A DNA stretch of 13,483 bases from Flavobacteriaceae bacterium (lineage in GTDB: Bacteria; Bacteroidota; Bacteroidia; Flavobacteriales; Flavobacteriaceae), in assembly GCA_002693605.1 (NCBI GenBank), contig NZQO01000080.1, positions 1 through 13,483 on the forward strand, given 5' to 3'. Every line of letters begins with the position of its first letter. Positions within the stretch are counted from its first letter, which is position 1. Under the pieces are notes generated by a model. It did no database searches. It saw only the letters and a program-made list of their open reading frames with translations, and had not been told where the DNA came from. The position numbers were made by a program, and so were the translations under genes. Below, in pieces: positions 1 to 7,005 of the stretch.

Positions 1-817
1 CATGAAGGCAATTGTTGAACTTGCAATCCTGTTTCCTTTCGAAAAACTCGGGGAAATAATCGCCTACTTCCTCCTTATCCATCTCTACCACGCCAAATCC
101 GCGAATGCCCGGGGTGTCTATAAGCTGGGCGCCAAACGAAAGGTCGAACATCTCGGCAAAGGTGGTGGTGTGCTGTCCCTGCATGTGCTGTTCGGAAATT
201 TCCGAAGTTTTTAAATCCAACCCCGGCTCGAGCGCATTGGCAAGGGTAGATTTGCCCGTGCCGCTATGGCCGGAGAACATGGAAACCTTATTTTCCATAA
301 GTTGCTTTACCTTGTCTAAGTTCTTTCCGCTCTTGGCTGAAATGCCCACGCAGGTGTAGCCAATATTACGGTACATCGCGGCGAGGTACTTTACCTCGAG
401 CAATTCGTCCTCGGTATAGCTATCTATCTTGTTGAACAGCAACACGGCCTCGATCTCATACGCTTCGGCAGTTACCAAAAACCGGTCTATAAAGGTTGTA
501 AAGGTCGTAGGGTTGTTGAGGGTTACCAGCAAGAATGCTATGTCGATATTTGCAGCGATAATGTGGGTTTGCTTGGAGAGGTTCACCGATTTCCGGATAA
601 TGTAATTTTCCCGGTCCTCAATTTTCTTTATCACCCCAACCGTCTCGTCTCCCTTTTTCTCCACATCGAAAAGCACGTGGTCGCCCACCGCTACCGGATT
701 GGTACTCTTAATGCCCCCAAGGCGAAACTTCCCCTTGATGCGGCAATTATAAAAATCGCCCTGCTCCGACTTCACGCTATACCAACTGCCGGTCGATTTG
801 TAAACGGTTCCTCTCAT
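1..817 (-). CDS. rsgA: Ribosome small-subunit-dependent GTPase RsgA, C-terminus cut by window edge
   Basis: This is a circularly permuted GTPase that helps mature the 30S ribosomal subunit. 272 residues are visible from the ATG at 817, and the family is usually about 300-330, so roughly the last 40 lie beyond the left edge. An N-terminal OB-fold region spans about residues 1-75. The G motifs occur in the permuted order that defines the family: G4 NKID at 129-132, G5 SAK at 160-162, the P-loop GHSGTGKS at 183-190, and G3 DTPG at 234-237. The last visible residues, C265, C270 and H272, begin the C-terminal zinc-binding knuckle; its final Cys would be off the edge. An ATG at 821 is in another frame. 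The gene follows the DAHP synthase gene on the same strand after a 155-bp gap, so co-transcription is possible. I found no clear promoter box in the gap. Confidence 0.96.
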   Translation of the reverse strand, partial: MRGTVYKSTGSWYSVKSEQGDFYNCRIKGKFRLGGIKSTNPVAVGDHVLFDVEKKGDETVGVIKKIEDRENYIIRKSVNLSKQTHIIAANIDIAFLLVTLNNPTTFTTFIDRFLVTAEAYEIEAVLLFNKIDSYTEDELLEVKYLAAMYRNIGYTCVGISAKSGKNLDKVKQLMENKVSMFSGHSGTGKSTLANALEPGLDLKTSEISEQHMQGQHTTTFAEMFDLSFGAQLIDTPGIRGFGVVEMDKEEVGDYFPEFFERKQDCKFNNCLH

Positions 818-972
818 TCATGCAAAATTCTGAAATTTTAAAACAACCTACACCCTTATTTAATGGTATTTACGTTCCCAGGCATATTTTTATGTCGGCA
901 CGACAATAGCGTACCTTACTCTTTCTTCGGTACCAAAAGAGCGACGCAACGTGAGCCACTATTTTAGAGCTG

Positions 973-2058
973 TTATTTTTCGCTGAATATCTTCTGTTGG
1001 TGATTTATCGATTCTTGGTGGATGGCCTTGTACAGTCGAAGCACAAATTCTTCGCTCAATTGATTTTCCTCTCCGCGCAAGATCATACGGCCCAGCACCT
1101 CGTTCCAGCGCTTTACCTGTAAAATGGCTACGTTATGGTCTTTCTTGAGCTCCCCAATGCTATCGGCAATCTTCATACGCTTGCCCATCATCTCGACAAT
1201 TTTGTTATCGATGACGTCAATTTGCGTTCGCAGGGTGTTTAACTGGTTCTGAAACTCCAAGTGGTCCTCGCCTTTTTTCCGAATTCGCAAATCGATGGTC
1301 ATTTGATGGAGCGTTTCCGGAGTAATTTGCTGCTGGGCATCGCTCCACGCCTTTTCCGGATCGTGATGTGTTTCGATCATCAATCCGTCGTAATTTAAAT
1401 CGAGCGCCGTCTGGCACAGATCAAAAATGACATCGCGCTTTCCGGCTATGTGCGAAGGATCCAAGATAAGCGGCAAATCTGGAAATTCATTCTGCAAGTC
1501 AATGGGAATCTGCCATTCCGGATTGTTGCGGTACCTTGTTTTCTCATAGGTAGAGAAACCTCGATGGATTACCCCAAGATTCTGTACGTTGGCGGTATGG
1601 AACCGCTCCACGGCGCCTAGCCATAGTGCCAAATCGGGGTTTACCGGGTTTTTTACCAGTACTATTTTATCTGTGCCACGCAAGGCATCGGCAATCTCCT
1701 GTACTATAAACGGCGAAACCGTAGTGCGCGCACCTATCCATAAAATATCTATGTCGTGCTTAAGGGCCAGCTCCACGTGTGCCGCGTTTGCCACCTCGGT
1801 GGTGGTCAACATACCGGTTTCTTCCTTTGCGCGCTGTAACCACGAAAGTCCCTTGGCACCCACGCCCTCGAAGTTACCGGGACGGGTTCTAGGTTTCCAG
1901 ATGCCCGCCCGGAGCACGGTGGCATCTGTATCTTTCAGCTTGTGCGCTATGGTAAGTAGCTGTTCCTCGGTTTCTGCGCTACACGGCCCAGCGATTACCA
2001 GCGGATGGTCTAACTGGTAGGCATCTAGCCAGGTTCTCAGTTTTTTGGTGTTTTCCAT
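973..2058 (-). CDS. Bifunctional DAHP synthase / chorismate mutase (type II)
   Basis: This enzyme makes 3-deoxy-D-arabino-heptulosonate 7-phosphate from phosphoenolpyruvate and erythrose 4-phosphate, the first step of the shikimate pathway. Its C-terminal domain converts chorismate to prephenate. In the 361 residues, the aldolase barrel of the AroG/KdsA-like family carries AGPCSAE at about 23-29, RAGIWKPRT near 50, VKNP near 136, IHRGFS near 165, DPSH near 200-203 and the metal-site region IETHHDP near 229. An AroQ-type chorismate mutase helix bundle follows from about residue 265 (LRTQID, KRMKIADSIGELK, RWNEVLGRM). The synthase-first, mutase-last order is the usual one in Bacteroidota; Bacillus has the reverse. 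The ATG at 2058 is the first codon after the upstream terminator. The leader suggests control by tryptophan supply. rsgA lies downstream on the same strand. Confidence 0.96.
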   Translation of the reverse strand: MENTKKLRTWLDAYQLDHPLVIAGPCSAETEEQLLTIAHKLKDTDATVLRAGIWKPRTRPGNFEGVGAKGLSWLQRAKEETGMLTTTEVANAAHVELALKHDIDILWIGARTTVSPFIVQEIADALRGTDKIVLVKNPVNPDLALWLGAVERFHTANVQNLGVIHRGFSTYEKTRYRNNPEWQIPIDLQNEFPDLPLILDPSHIAGKRDVIFDLCQTALDLNYDGLMIETHHDPEKAWSDAQQQITPETLHQMTIDLRIRKKGEDHLEFQNQLNTLRTQIDVIDNKIVEMMGKRMKIADSIGELKKDHNVAILQVKRWNEVLGRMILRGEENQLSEEFVLRLYKAIHQESINHQQKIFSEK

Positions 2059-2083
2059 ATTTAAAATGCTATTTTATGAGCAT

Positions 2084-2107
2084 AAAAAAAGCCCCACGCC
2101 GGGACTT
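2084..2107 (-). terminator. Intrinsic terminator inside the DAHP synthase leader (attenuator hairpin)
   Basis: Read on the minus strand, a 7-bp stem (AAGTCCC with GGGGCTT, one G-U pair) closes a 5-nt loop and is followed directly by seven T residues. It ends 25 nt before the DAHP synthase ATG. The next gene upstream, gldA, points the other way, so this hairpin cannot be the terminator of a preceding minus-strand gene. It must act on transcripts that start within the leader. Confidence 0.85.
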
Positions 2108-2145
2108 CATATATACATTGCTAACTAATTACACAATATTCCCGT

Positions 2146-2211
2146 TTACTGGCAGTTTTTGCAAACGTGCCACCAATTCGCAGAAAAAGGGTGTGTAGTT
2201 GTAGTGTTCAT
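2146..2211 (-). CDS. Trp-rich leader peptide, 21 residues
   Basis: This is a short ORF, ATG at 2211 and TAA at 2148-2146, ending in FSANWWHVCKNCQ. The two adjacent tryptophan codons (TGG TGG at 2175-2170) sit about 65 nt before the terminator stem. This is the layout expected of a regulatory leader, in which a ribosome stalled for charged tRNA-Trp changes the fold downstream. The peptide itself probably has no function after translation. It lies 5' of, and on the opposite strand to, gldA, and does not overlap it if gldA starts at 2324. There is no strong Shine-Dalgarno sequence, which is normal for Bacteroidota. Single Phe and His codons are present but only Trp is doubled. The open frame extends further upstream, but an earlier start would spoil the leader logic. 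Confidence 0.72.
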   Translation of the reverse strand: MNTTTTHPFSANWWHVCKNCQ

Positions 2212-2304
2212 TGGCGCTAAAGTAGCGATTTTCAATGGTACGGCCACCAATTTTAAACTTTTTTTTGCATTTCGTATTTCGAAGGCTTCCCAAGTAAAAA
2301 TGCG

Positions 2305-2312
2305 TAGCTTTG
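2305..2312 (+). promoter_or_regulatory. -7 promoter box (TAGCTTTG) of gldA
   Basis: TAGCTTTG matches the Bacteroidota housekeeping -7 consensus TAnnTTTG exactly. It lies 11 nt before the ATG at 2324, so the 5' UTR would be very short. The -33 element is weak: no TTG is found at the usual 19-21 nt, only T-rich sequence around 2277-2280. The position supports 2324, and not an earlier codon, as the gldA start. Confidence 0.5.
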
Positions 2313-2323
2313 TGGTTGTCAAT

Positions 2324-3232
2324 ATGTCTATACAAGTTTCCAATATTAGTAAGGACTATGGTTCGCAGCGAGCGCTGAACGATATTTCATTTACGCTCCA
2401 TCCCGGCGAGGTAGTTGGGTTTCTTGGTCCCAACGGTGCCGGGAAATCTACGATGATGAAAATTTTAACCACCTACCTTCCCGCTTCGCAAGGGACGGCA
2501 TTGGTAAACGGTTTTGACAGTTCAAAAAATGCGAGGGAAGTTCGACAAAGCGTTGGTTACTTGCCCGAGCACAACCCACTGTACGTAGACATGTATGTAC
2601 GGGAGTATCTCTCTTTTCAAGCGGAAGTGTACGATATTTCGAAAACGCAGGTCGAAAATGTCATTGCGCGAACCGGCTTGACCCACGAGGCGCACAAACT
2701 GATAAAACAGCTATCGAAGGGATATCGCCAGCGTGTAGGACTTGCAAGCGCCCTTTTGCACGACCCCGAGGTGCTCATTTTAGACGAACCTACCACCGGC
2801 CTAGACCCCAACCAACTTATTGAAATCAGGGAACTGATTAAGAAAATTGGAACCGAGGCTGGTAAGACAGTACTGCTCTCAACACATATTATGCAGGAAG
2901 TAGAAGCCATATGCGATCGGGTAATTATTATAAACAACGGCTCTATCGTTCTCGATAAAAAATTAAAGGAACTGAAATCCGGACAGCAGCAAATTGTAGA
3001 GGTAGAATTCGATTATCGCGTGGAGACCGTTGCCCTGCAACAGTTGCCCCACGTGGTAAAAGTAGAGAATCCCGGAGGGCATTTTGTGTATAATCTTTAT
3101 TTTTCGACCGACACCGATATGCGTGGCAAGGTGTTCGATTTTGCCCACGACAACGGGCTAAAAATTCTTCAGCTTCACCAGAAAAACACGACCCTGGAAA
3201 AATTGTTCACCGAACTGACTACTCAAAAATAA
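2324..3232 (+). CDS. gldA: Gliding-motility ABC transporter ATP-binding subunit GldA
   Basis: This is a cytoplasmic ATPase subunit of an ABC exporter. In Flavobacterium johnsoniae it works with the membrane proteins GldF and GldG and is needed for gliding. With the start at 2324 the protein has 302 residues, the family's usual length. Visible motifs are Walker A GPNGAGKST (35-43), the Q-loop region GYLPEHNPLY (Glu where many ABC proteins have Gln), signature LSKGYRQR (130-137), Walker B LILDEP (151-156), the D-loop GLDP and the H-loop STH (186-188). The sequence around YLPEHNPLYVDMYVREYLSF closely resembles the F. johnsoniae protein as I remember it. The frame stays open back to 2159, but that stretch lacks family similarity and overlaps the aro leader on the other strand. 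gldF and gldG are not in this window. The 3' end overlaps the convergent GIN lipoprotein gene by 14 bp. Confidence 0.93.
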   Translation: MSIQVSNISKDYGSQRALNDISFTLHPGEVVGFLGPNGAGKSTMMKILTTYLPASQGTALVNGFDSSKNAREVRQSVGYLPEHNPLYVDMYVREYLSFQAEVYDISKTQVENVIARTGLTHEAHKLIKQLSKGYRQRVGLASALLHDPEVLILDEPTTGLDPNQLIEIRELIKKIGTEAGKTVLLSTHIMQEVEAICDRVIIINNGSIVLDKKLKELKSGQQQIVEVEFDYRVETVALQQLPHVVKVENPGGHFVYNLYFSTDTDMRGKVFDFAHDNGLKILQLHQKNTTLEKLFTELTTQK

Positions 3233-3968
3233 GACGTCCGGTATAAAAAGTCTTAACATCTACAACTGGCGGACGGTTCTTGGAAATTACGTCGCCCAAA
3301 CCCCGAATTTCCCCTCGTATAGATTCCATAGGTCGCACGAACATTTGGTTGGTACTTCTGTGGAACACCCATAAGTACTGTACTTCTAAATTGGCGGCCT
3401 CTACCCTGCTGTCGCCCGAATAAAGCCCAATGGAACAATGTTGCGCCGTGCCGCGCAGGAAAAAATTGGAGATTCCGCTAGAGATGATATTCAACTTGTT
3501 TACCTGAAGCGAAAGATTGAAATCGCCATCTATATGGAAGGAATCCTCGTTGTTCCTATCTTCGGAAATTAACGCTAATTCTAAATACTTCAAGGTGTTG
3601 GTACTCTGTACGGGCAACCCCGAGCTGTTGCGGATTTCAGCAATTGAGGGCGACGTAATAATAGCCTTGGTAATTCCATAGTCGCGCACCAAGTTACAGC
3701 CGTTGTTGTTAACGATAGTGAGCTGCCCATTTTTTACGGTAACCTCAATGTCGTTGATTAAATTTTCGCCAGTCTCGATAACCACTTTTTGCTCGGGGCC
3801 GTAGCCAATTAGAAGCTGTACCCGTTCCTCTACGTTAATCTTGGTAAAGGGCGAGACGGCAACTGTCTCCTGGATAATGGGACCAGCCGTTTGAAAGCAG
3901 TTCAGGCCCTTGTCTGAGTCGCAACCCATCAACAGCACCAAGACAATTCCTATCAATCCTTTTCTCAT
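3219..3968 (-). CDS. GIN-domain (DUF2807-like) lipoprotein, copy 2
   Basis: This 249-residue protein is predicted to be a lipoprotein. A short charged start and hydrophobic segment lead to lipobox LLMGC with Cys16 as the lipid-attachment residue, followed by acidic and polar residues (DSD). The rest is a beta-rich fold with the pattern of the head GIN/DUF2807 family: a conserved FTKINVEERVQLLIG, IETGENL, NGQLTIV, a mid-protein EIRNSSG, and a C-terminal GEIRGLGDVIS. The molecular role of this family is not established; some members are called putative adhesins or autotransporter-like. It is a paralogue of the protein encoded at 5130-5882: 22 of 30 aligned residues from the GEIRG motif to TGRLIF are identical. 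It follows the PagL-like gene by only 16 bp. Its stop codon lies inside the 3' end of gldA on the other strand. Confidence 0.85.
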   Translation of the reverse strand: MRKGLIGIVLVLLMGCDSDKGLNCFQTAGPIIQETVAVSPFTKINVEERVQLLIGYGPEQKVVIETGENLINDIEVTVKNGQLTIVNNNGCNLVRDYGITKAIITSPSIAEIRNSSGLPVQSTNTLKYLELALISEDRNNEDSFHIDGDFNLSLQVNKLNIISSGISNFFLRGTAQHCSIGLYSGDSRVEAANLEVQYLWVFHRSTNQMFVRPMESIRGEIRGLGDVISKNRPPVVDVKTFYTGRLIFE

Positions 3969-3984
3969 ATCCTATATTCTGAAA

Positions 3985-5103
3985 TCACAACCGTACGCCT
4001 ACCCCAAATTCAACTCCCTCGGCCTTTGCCCAATGCGCCTTTACCGTTACCGATGCGAAAAGAAGGTCATCCATAAAATAGCGTTTCAGCCCCAACCGAT
4101 TGTACACCCTGTTCTCGAACTCGTATGGCCAATAGACGTAGTAACCCAATTGCGACACAAACGCGACCCTGTTGAAGCGGAGCTCGTGGCCCACAAATAC
4201 GCCTACGCGCCTATAATCTTCGTCGCCGTTGAGGCCATCTTCGGGATAGGCCACCGAGCGGTAATAAATTAACTCTTCCAAAAATTTGGCGTCGAAATAA
4301 TCGACCCCCACCTGCAAGGTGCTCTTATAATTAATGCGCTTATCGGCGAAGGCCGAAACCACATAGAACGGAAATTGCCCCAGGCCATTAACATCGGCCT
4401 CGTTAAAGCCAAACCGAAATGCGAAATTGTATTTAATCCGTTCGGCGTGGCTGGCACTCTCGGGGTCTTCCTTCTCAATAAATTCGGGCATCCTTTCATG
4501 GTCTACCAAATAACTCAAACCCGCATTAAACGCCCACGTATTGGTACTGTTGTTGGGCGCGCGTAAATTGGCGTTCGAGTAATGGATAATGCTGAAACCT
4601 GCGTGAACGCCCAATCCTTCCCAAATATTTTCGCGTACGTAATTCACCTTTAAGAAGGTAGAGCTCAAAATATCGGTGCCGTATGCATTATTGATGAAAT
4701 TCGTTTCTCTATCATAGGGTTTTGTGGCGTAGGCAATACCCTGACCCACGCGCACCACGAGATTGCGATTCAGAAAATACCAGTTATAATGACCGTAAAG
4801 ACTGTAATTTTCCCCAAGATATAGGTTCTTCATATCTTGGTAGGCGAAGGTAAAACCCCAATCTGGATAGTTGTAGCGGCGTTCCCATTCGTTGAAACCG
4901 TAGGTCTTCCGGTTAAAGGAAAGGATGAGCCCGTGGGGGTGTTCGGTAATTAAATGGGAGATATCGGGATTGTGCTCCAGGATGCTTCCGTAGAAATAAT
5001 CGGCTTCAAGAGATATTGGGCGCTGTTCAATTTCAGTAGGCTCCTGACCCAAGGCGGCGCAACCGAAAAATACTGAAAGGACGACCGCAAACGTGTATCT
5101 CAT
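3985..5103 (-). CDS. PagL-like lipid A deacylase / acyloxyacyl hydrolase, copy 2
   Basis: This 372-residue protein is predicted to be an outer-membrane beta-barrel. The ATG at 5103 is preferred because it gives a clean signal peptide (MRYTFAVVLSVFFGCAALGQ, cleavage after Gln or nearby). A further in-frame ATG at 5130 would add nine residues and overlap the preceding gene. The body has alternating hydrophobic strands and ends in GVEFGVGVRL, a typical barrel end. The key signature is IIHYSNANLRAPN, with H174 and S176 matching the His-x-Ser active-site motif of the PagL family (lipid A 3-O-deacylase). The third PagL catalytic residue, a Glu 14 positions after the His, appears as Asn here. It is a paralogue of 5879-6976. 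A TATATTTA box at 5127-5120, one mismatch from the -7 consensus, could be an internal promoter. The substrate is inferred from the family only. Confidence 0.82.
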   Translation of the reverse strand: MRYTFAVVLSVFFGCAALGQEPTEIEQRPISLEADYFYGSILEHNPDISHLITEHPHGLILSFNRKTYGFNEWERRYNYPDWGFTFAYQDMKNLYLGENYSLYGHYNWYFLNRNLVVRVGQGIAYATKPYDRETNFINNAYGTDILSSTFLKVNYVRENIWEGLGVHAGFSIIHYSNANLRAPNNSTNTWAFNAGLSYLVDHERMPEFIEKEDPESASHAERIKYNFAFRFGFNEADVNGLGQFPFYVVSAFADKRINYKSTLQVGVDYFDAKFLEELIYYRSVAYPEDGLNGDEDYRRVGVFVGHELRFNRVAFVSQLGYYVYWPYEFENRVYNRLGLKRYFMDDLLFASVTVKAHWAKAEGVEFGVGVRL

Positions 5104-5129
5104 ATTTTTTAAAGCTGCGTAAATATACA

Positions 5130-5882
5130 CTAATCCTGAAATATTAAGCGCCCGGTAAAAAACGATTCTACCTCCACTATGGGCGGCCTGAAGAGCGAAA
5201 TGACATCACCCGTTCCGCGAATTTCTCCCGAAATTTTACGCAATGGCCTAACTATCATTTTATTGGCGCTTCGCTGAAATAAATTGAGCTCACCTATTTG
5301 AAGTTGCTGCCCCTCGAACCGCGGAAACTCATCGGAAAACGACAAGCGTGCGGTCTCTGTGCTACCGGAAATATAAAAGGCGCTCTGCCCATTGGCCTCG
5401 ACCGATAGTTGCTGGCACGCCACATCCAGATAAAAATCGCCGCCCTTCCGAACCTCGCTGGGGCCAACGGTAGAGTTGCTTACCAGCGATAGCTCCGGAA
5501 ACCGAAGCGTTCCCGCGCTACGAACATCGTACGAGGAGCTATTTCGAATTTCGGTCAGCACGGGGGTGGTTACCCGGGCTACCGTCGTTCCGTAGTCGCG
5601 CATCAGGTTGCAGTTGTTTCCATCTACTATATACAATGTTCCATTTTCAACATGTACGGAAATATCGGGCAGTAGGTTTTCTCCGGTTTCAATCGAAACT
5701 TCTTGCGGCTCGCCTTGCGCGACCACCAATGTTACGTGTTCCTCAATGGTGATTTTGGAAAAAACAGGCACCACGAATGTTTCCGACACTAGTGACCCCG
5801 TGGCTTGAAAGCAATCTGGAGCGCTATCGGTATCGCACCCAACTGCCATCAGTAACACAACCATCGCAAATACTTTTTTCAT
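5130..5882 (-). CDS. GIN-domain (DUF2807-like) lipoprotein, copy 1
   Basis: This is a predicted lipoprotein of 250 residues with Cys16 in a lipobox (MAVGC) after a short hydrophobic stretch, then a DTDS linker. It shares with its paralogue at 3219-3968 the blocks CFQATG, IETGENL, NCNLMRDYGTT, EIRNSSS and GEIRGTGDVIS, with RPPIVEV and TGRLIF at the C-terminus. This is the beta-helix-like pattern of the head GIN/DUF2807 family, whose function is not known. Its ATG overlaps the stop codon of the PagL-like gene at 5879-6976 by 4 bp (ATGA), a sign of translational coupling. A gap of 26 bp separates it from the next PagL-like gene. Tight pairing with a barrel enzyme in both copies suggests a joint envelope role, but this is inferred. 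Confidence 0.85.
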   Translation of the reverse strand: MKKVFAMVVLLMAVGCDTDSAPDCFQATGSLVSETFVVPVFSKITIEEHVTLVVAQGEPQEVSIETGENLLPDISVHVENGTLYIVDGNNCNLMRDYGTTVARVTTPVLTEIRNSSSYDVRSAGTLRFPELSLVSNSTVGPSEVRKGGDFYLDVACQQLSVEANGQSAFYISGSTETARLSFSDEFPRFEGQQLQIGELNLFQRSANKMIVRPLRKISGEIRGTGDVISLFRPPIVEVESFFTGRLIFQD

Positions 5883-6976
5883 AATCTATAGCCAATTCCA
5901 AATTCGACCGCTTCGGCCTTCGCGCCGTGCGTTTTCAGGGTAGCGCCCAAAAACCATGCGCGCGTAACGTGGTACTGCAAGCCAATGCGTTGATAGAACC
6001 TACCTTCAAAATCATATGGATAATACACGTAATAACCTGCCTGCGTTAACAATGCGAGACGGTTGAAATGCAGCTCGTGACCCAGGAAAACACCGACTCT
6101 TCGGTAATCTTCCCCACCAGTCAAGGAAGCATCTAGCCGCGAGGCCACGAGATAGTCTATTTCCTTTTCGATAAATTCGGAAAAAAACACCTCCGCCCCT
6201 GCTTGTACGCTACTCTTATAGCTCAATCGCTTGTCCAGATACCCGCCGACAACCACGAACGGATGCTGGCCCAGGTTAACATAATCGCTTTCGTTAATCC
6301 CTGCGCGCACCACTAAATGTAAGGCAATAGGTTCGGAGAAGCGACTTTCAATAGAGTCAATTCGTGCGGGGACCAGGGTGCGGGACGCCATTTCATAGGA
6401 AATTCCAATTTGTGCGGTAAGCGTATTGGCACTTGTATTCGGCGCCTTCACGTTGGCATTGCTATAGTGGACCACCCCCAGACCGGCCTGCAGACCCAAC
6501 TGACGCCAGATGGCCGGCTTGTTGAAATGTAGCAACAGGTAAGTTGAGCTAAGAAAATGACTTCCGAAGGCATTGTTCTTAAAATTGGTTTCCAGATCGA
6601 ACGGGTTGGTATTGTAAGCAATTCCCTGCCCAATGCGCAGCAATGCGTGGCGCTCCAAAAAATAAAAATTGAAGTGCGCGTATACGCCCATATTTTCGCC
6701 CAGTGCTTCGGTCTTGAAATTTTGGTACACCGCCGATACGCCCCAATCGGGCATATTGTACTCACGGTGCCAGCGTTTCGAGCCATTGGCATATTGGTTG
6801 AAGCCGAGAATAAAACCCTCAGGATGCTTTCGAACCAGATGCGAAATGTCCTTGTTGTGGCGTAAAACGGTACCATAGAAATAATGGGCATCCAAAAAAT
6901 AGCCCGCATCCCGTTCCTGGGCATGCAGGGTGAATAAACTCCCTAAGAAGAAGAAAAAAATTAGGCAGCGCCCCAT
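5879..6976 (-). CDS. PagL-like lipid A deacylase / acyloxyacyl hydrolase, copy 1
   Basis: This 365-residue predicted outer-membrane barrel begins at the ATG at 6976 with a strongly hydrophobic signal peptide (MGRCLIFFFFLGSLFTLHAQ). An in-frame TTG at 6994 is possible but would only add a short unneeded extension. The motif VVHYSNANVKAPN places H170 and S172 at the His-x-Ser site of the PagL family; the Glu expected 14 residues after the His is Asn, as in the other copy. Blocks shared with 3985-5103 include FYGTVLRHNKDISHLV, GQGIAY, ETNFKNNAFG and GGEDYRRVGVFLGHEL. The C-terminus AVEFGIGYRL is barrel-like. It starts 29 bp after the PLP-enzyme gene and overlaps the following GIN lipoprotein gene by 4 bp, so all are probably co-transcribed. 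Removal of an acyl chain from lipid A is the family role; the real substrate is unknown. Confidence 0.82.
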   Translation of the reverse strand: MGRCLIFFFFLGSLFTLHAQERDAGYFLDAHYFYGTVLRHNKDISHLVRKHPEGFILGFNQYANGSKRWHREYNMPDWGVSAVYQNFKTEALGENMGVYAHFNFYFLERHALLRIGQGIAYNTNPFDLETNFKNNAFGSHFLSSTYLLLHFNKPAIWRQLGLQAGLGVVHYSNANVKAPNTSANTLTAQIGISYEMASRTLVPARIDSIESRFSEPIALHLVVRAGINESDYVNLGQHPFVVVGGYLDKRLSYKSSVQAGAEVFFSEFIEKEIDYLVASRLDASLTGGEDYRRVGVFLGHELHFNRLALLTQAGYYVYYPYDFEGRFYQRIGLQYHVTRAWFLGATLKTHGAKAEAVEFGIGYRL

Positions 6977-7005
6977 GGCTCCAAATAAACGCAAAGTTGC
7001 TCACA

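Larger units (their letters stand above)
2084..2211 (-). promoter_or_regulatory. Tryptophan-type transcription attenuator of the DAHP synthase gene
   Basis: The region has the parts of a ribosome-mediated attenuator in the right order: a short leader ORF with tandem Trp codons (2146-2211), a spacer, then a terminator with a T run just before the structural gene. A possible antiterminator is visible: CGGGA just after the leader stop (2144-2140) can pair with TCCCG in the 5' arm of the terminator (2104-2100). CCCTTT in the leader coding region can in turn pair imperfectly with AAACGGG. A weak -7 box, TACTTTAG, lies at 2224-2217, just upstream of the leader ATG; its -33 partner is poorly spaced. 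The architecture is seen directly. The pairing scheme and Trp response are inferred. Confidence 0.75.

Noticed and set aside
919..941. Inverted repeat CTCTTT/AAAGAG downstream of the DAHP synthase gene, considered as a terminator
   Set aside because: It is weak and A/T-rich in its arms, with a 10-nt or longer loop and no T run on the minus strand.
2159..2323. N-terminal extension of GldA
   Set aside because: The extra 55 residues have no ABC-family similarity, the region holds the -7 box and the opposite-strand leader, and the start at 2324 gives the standard family length.
2129..2335. A 68-residue minus-strand frame rich in Tyr and Phe near its end (RYFSANEHYNYTPFF), considered as a Phe/Tyr leader peptide
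   Set aside because: It is another reading frame of the same region as the Trp leader. Its start is far upstream and its aromatic residues are scattered, whereas the overlapping short ORF has adjacent Trp codons and a stop well placed before the terminator.
6448..6924. A 158-residue minus-strand frame inside the first PagL-like gene, and similar long frames at 1589-2020 and 7019-7483 on the plus strand
   Set aside because: Each lies fully inside a well-supported gene in another frame, has an unlikely residue composition (many Cys, Trp, Ser, Arg) and shows no domain pattern.
6977..6994. TTG start for the first PagL-like gene
   Set aside because: The ATG at 6976 directly starts a normal signal peptide; the TTG adds six residues without benefit.
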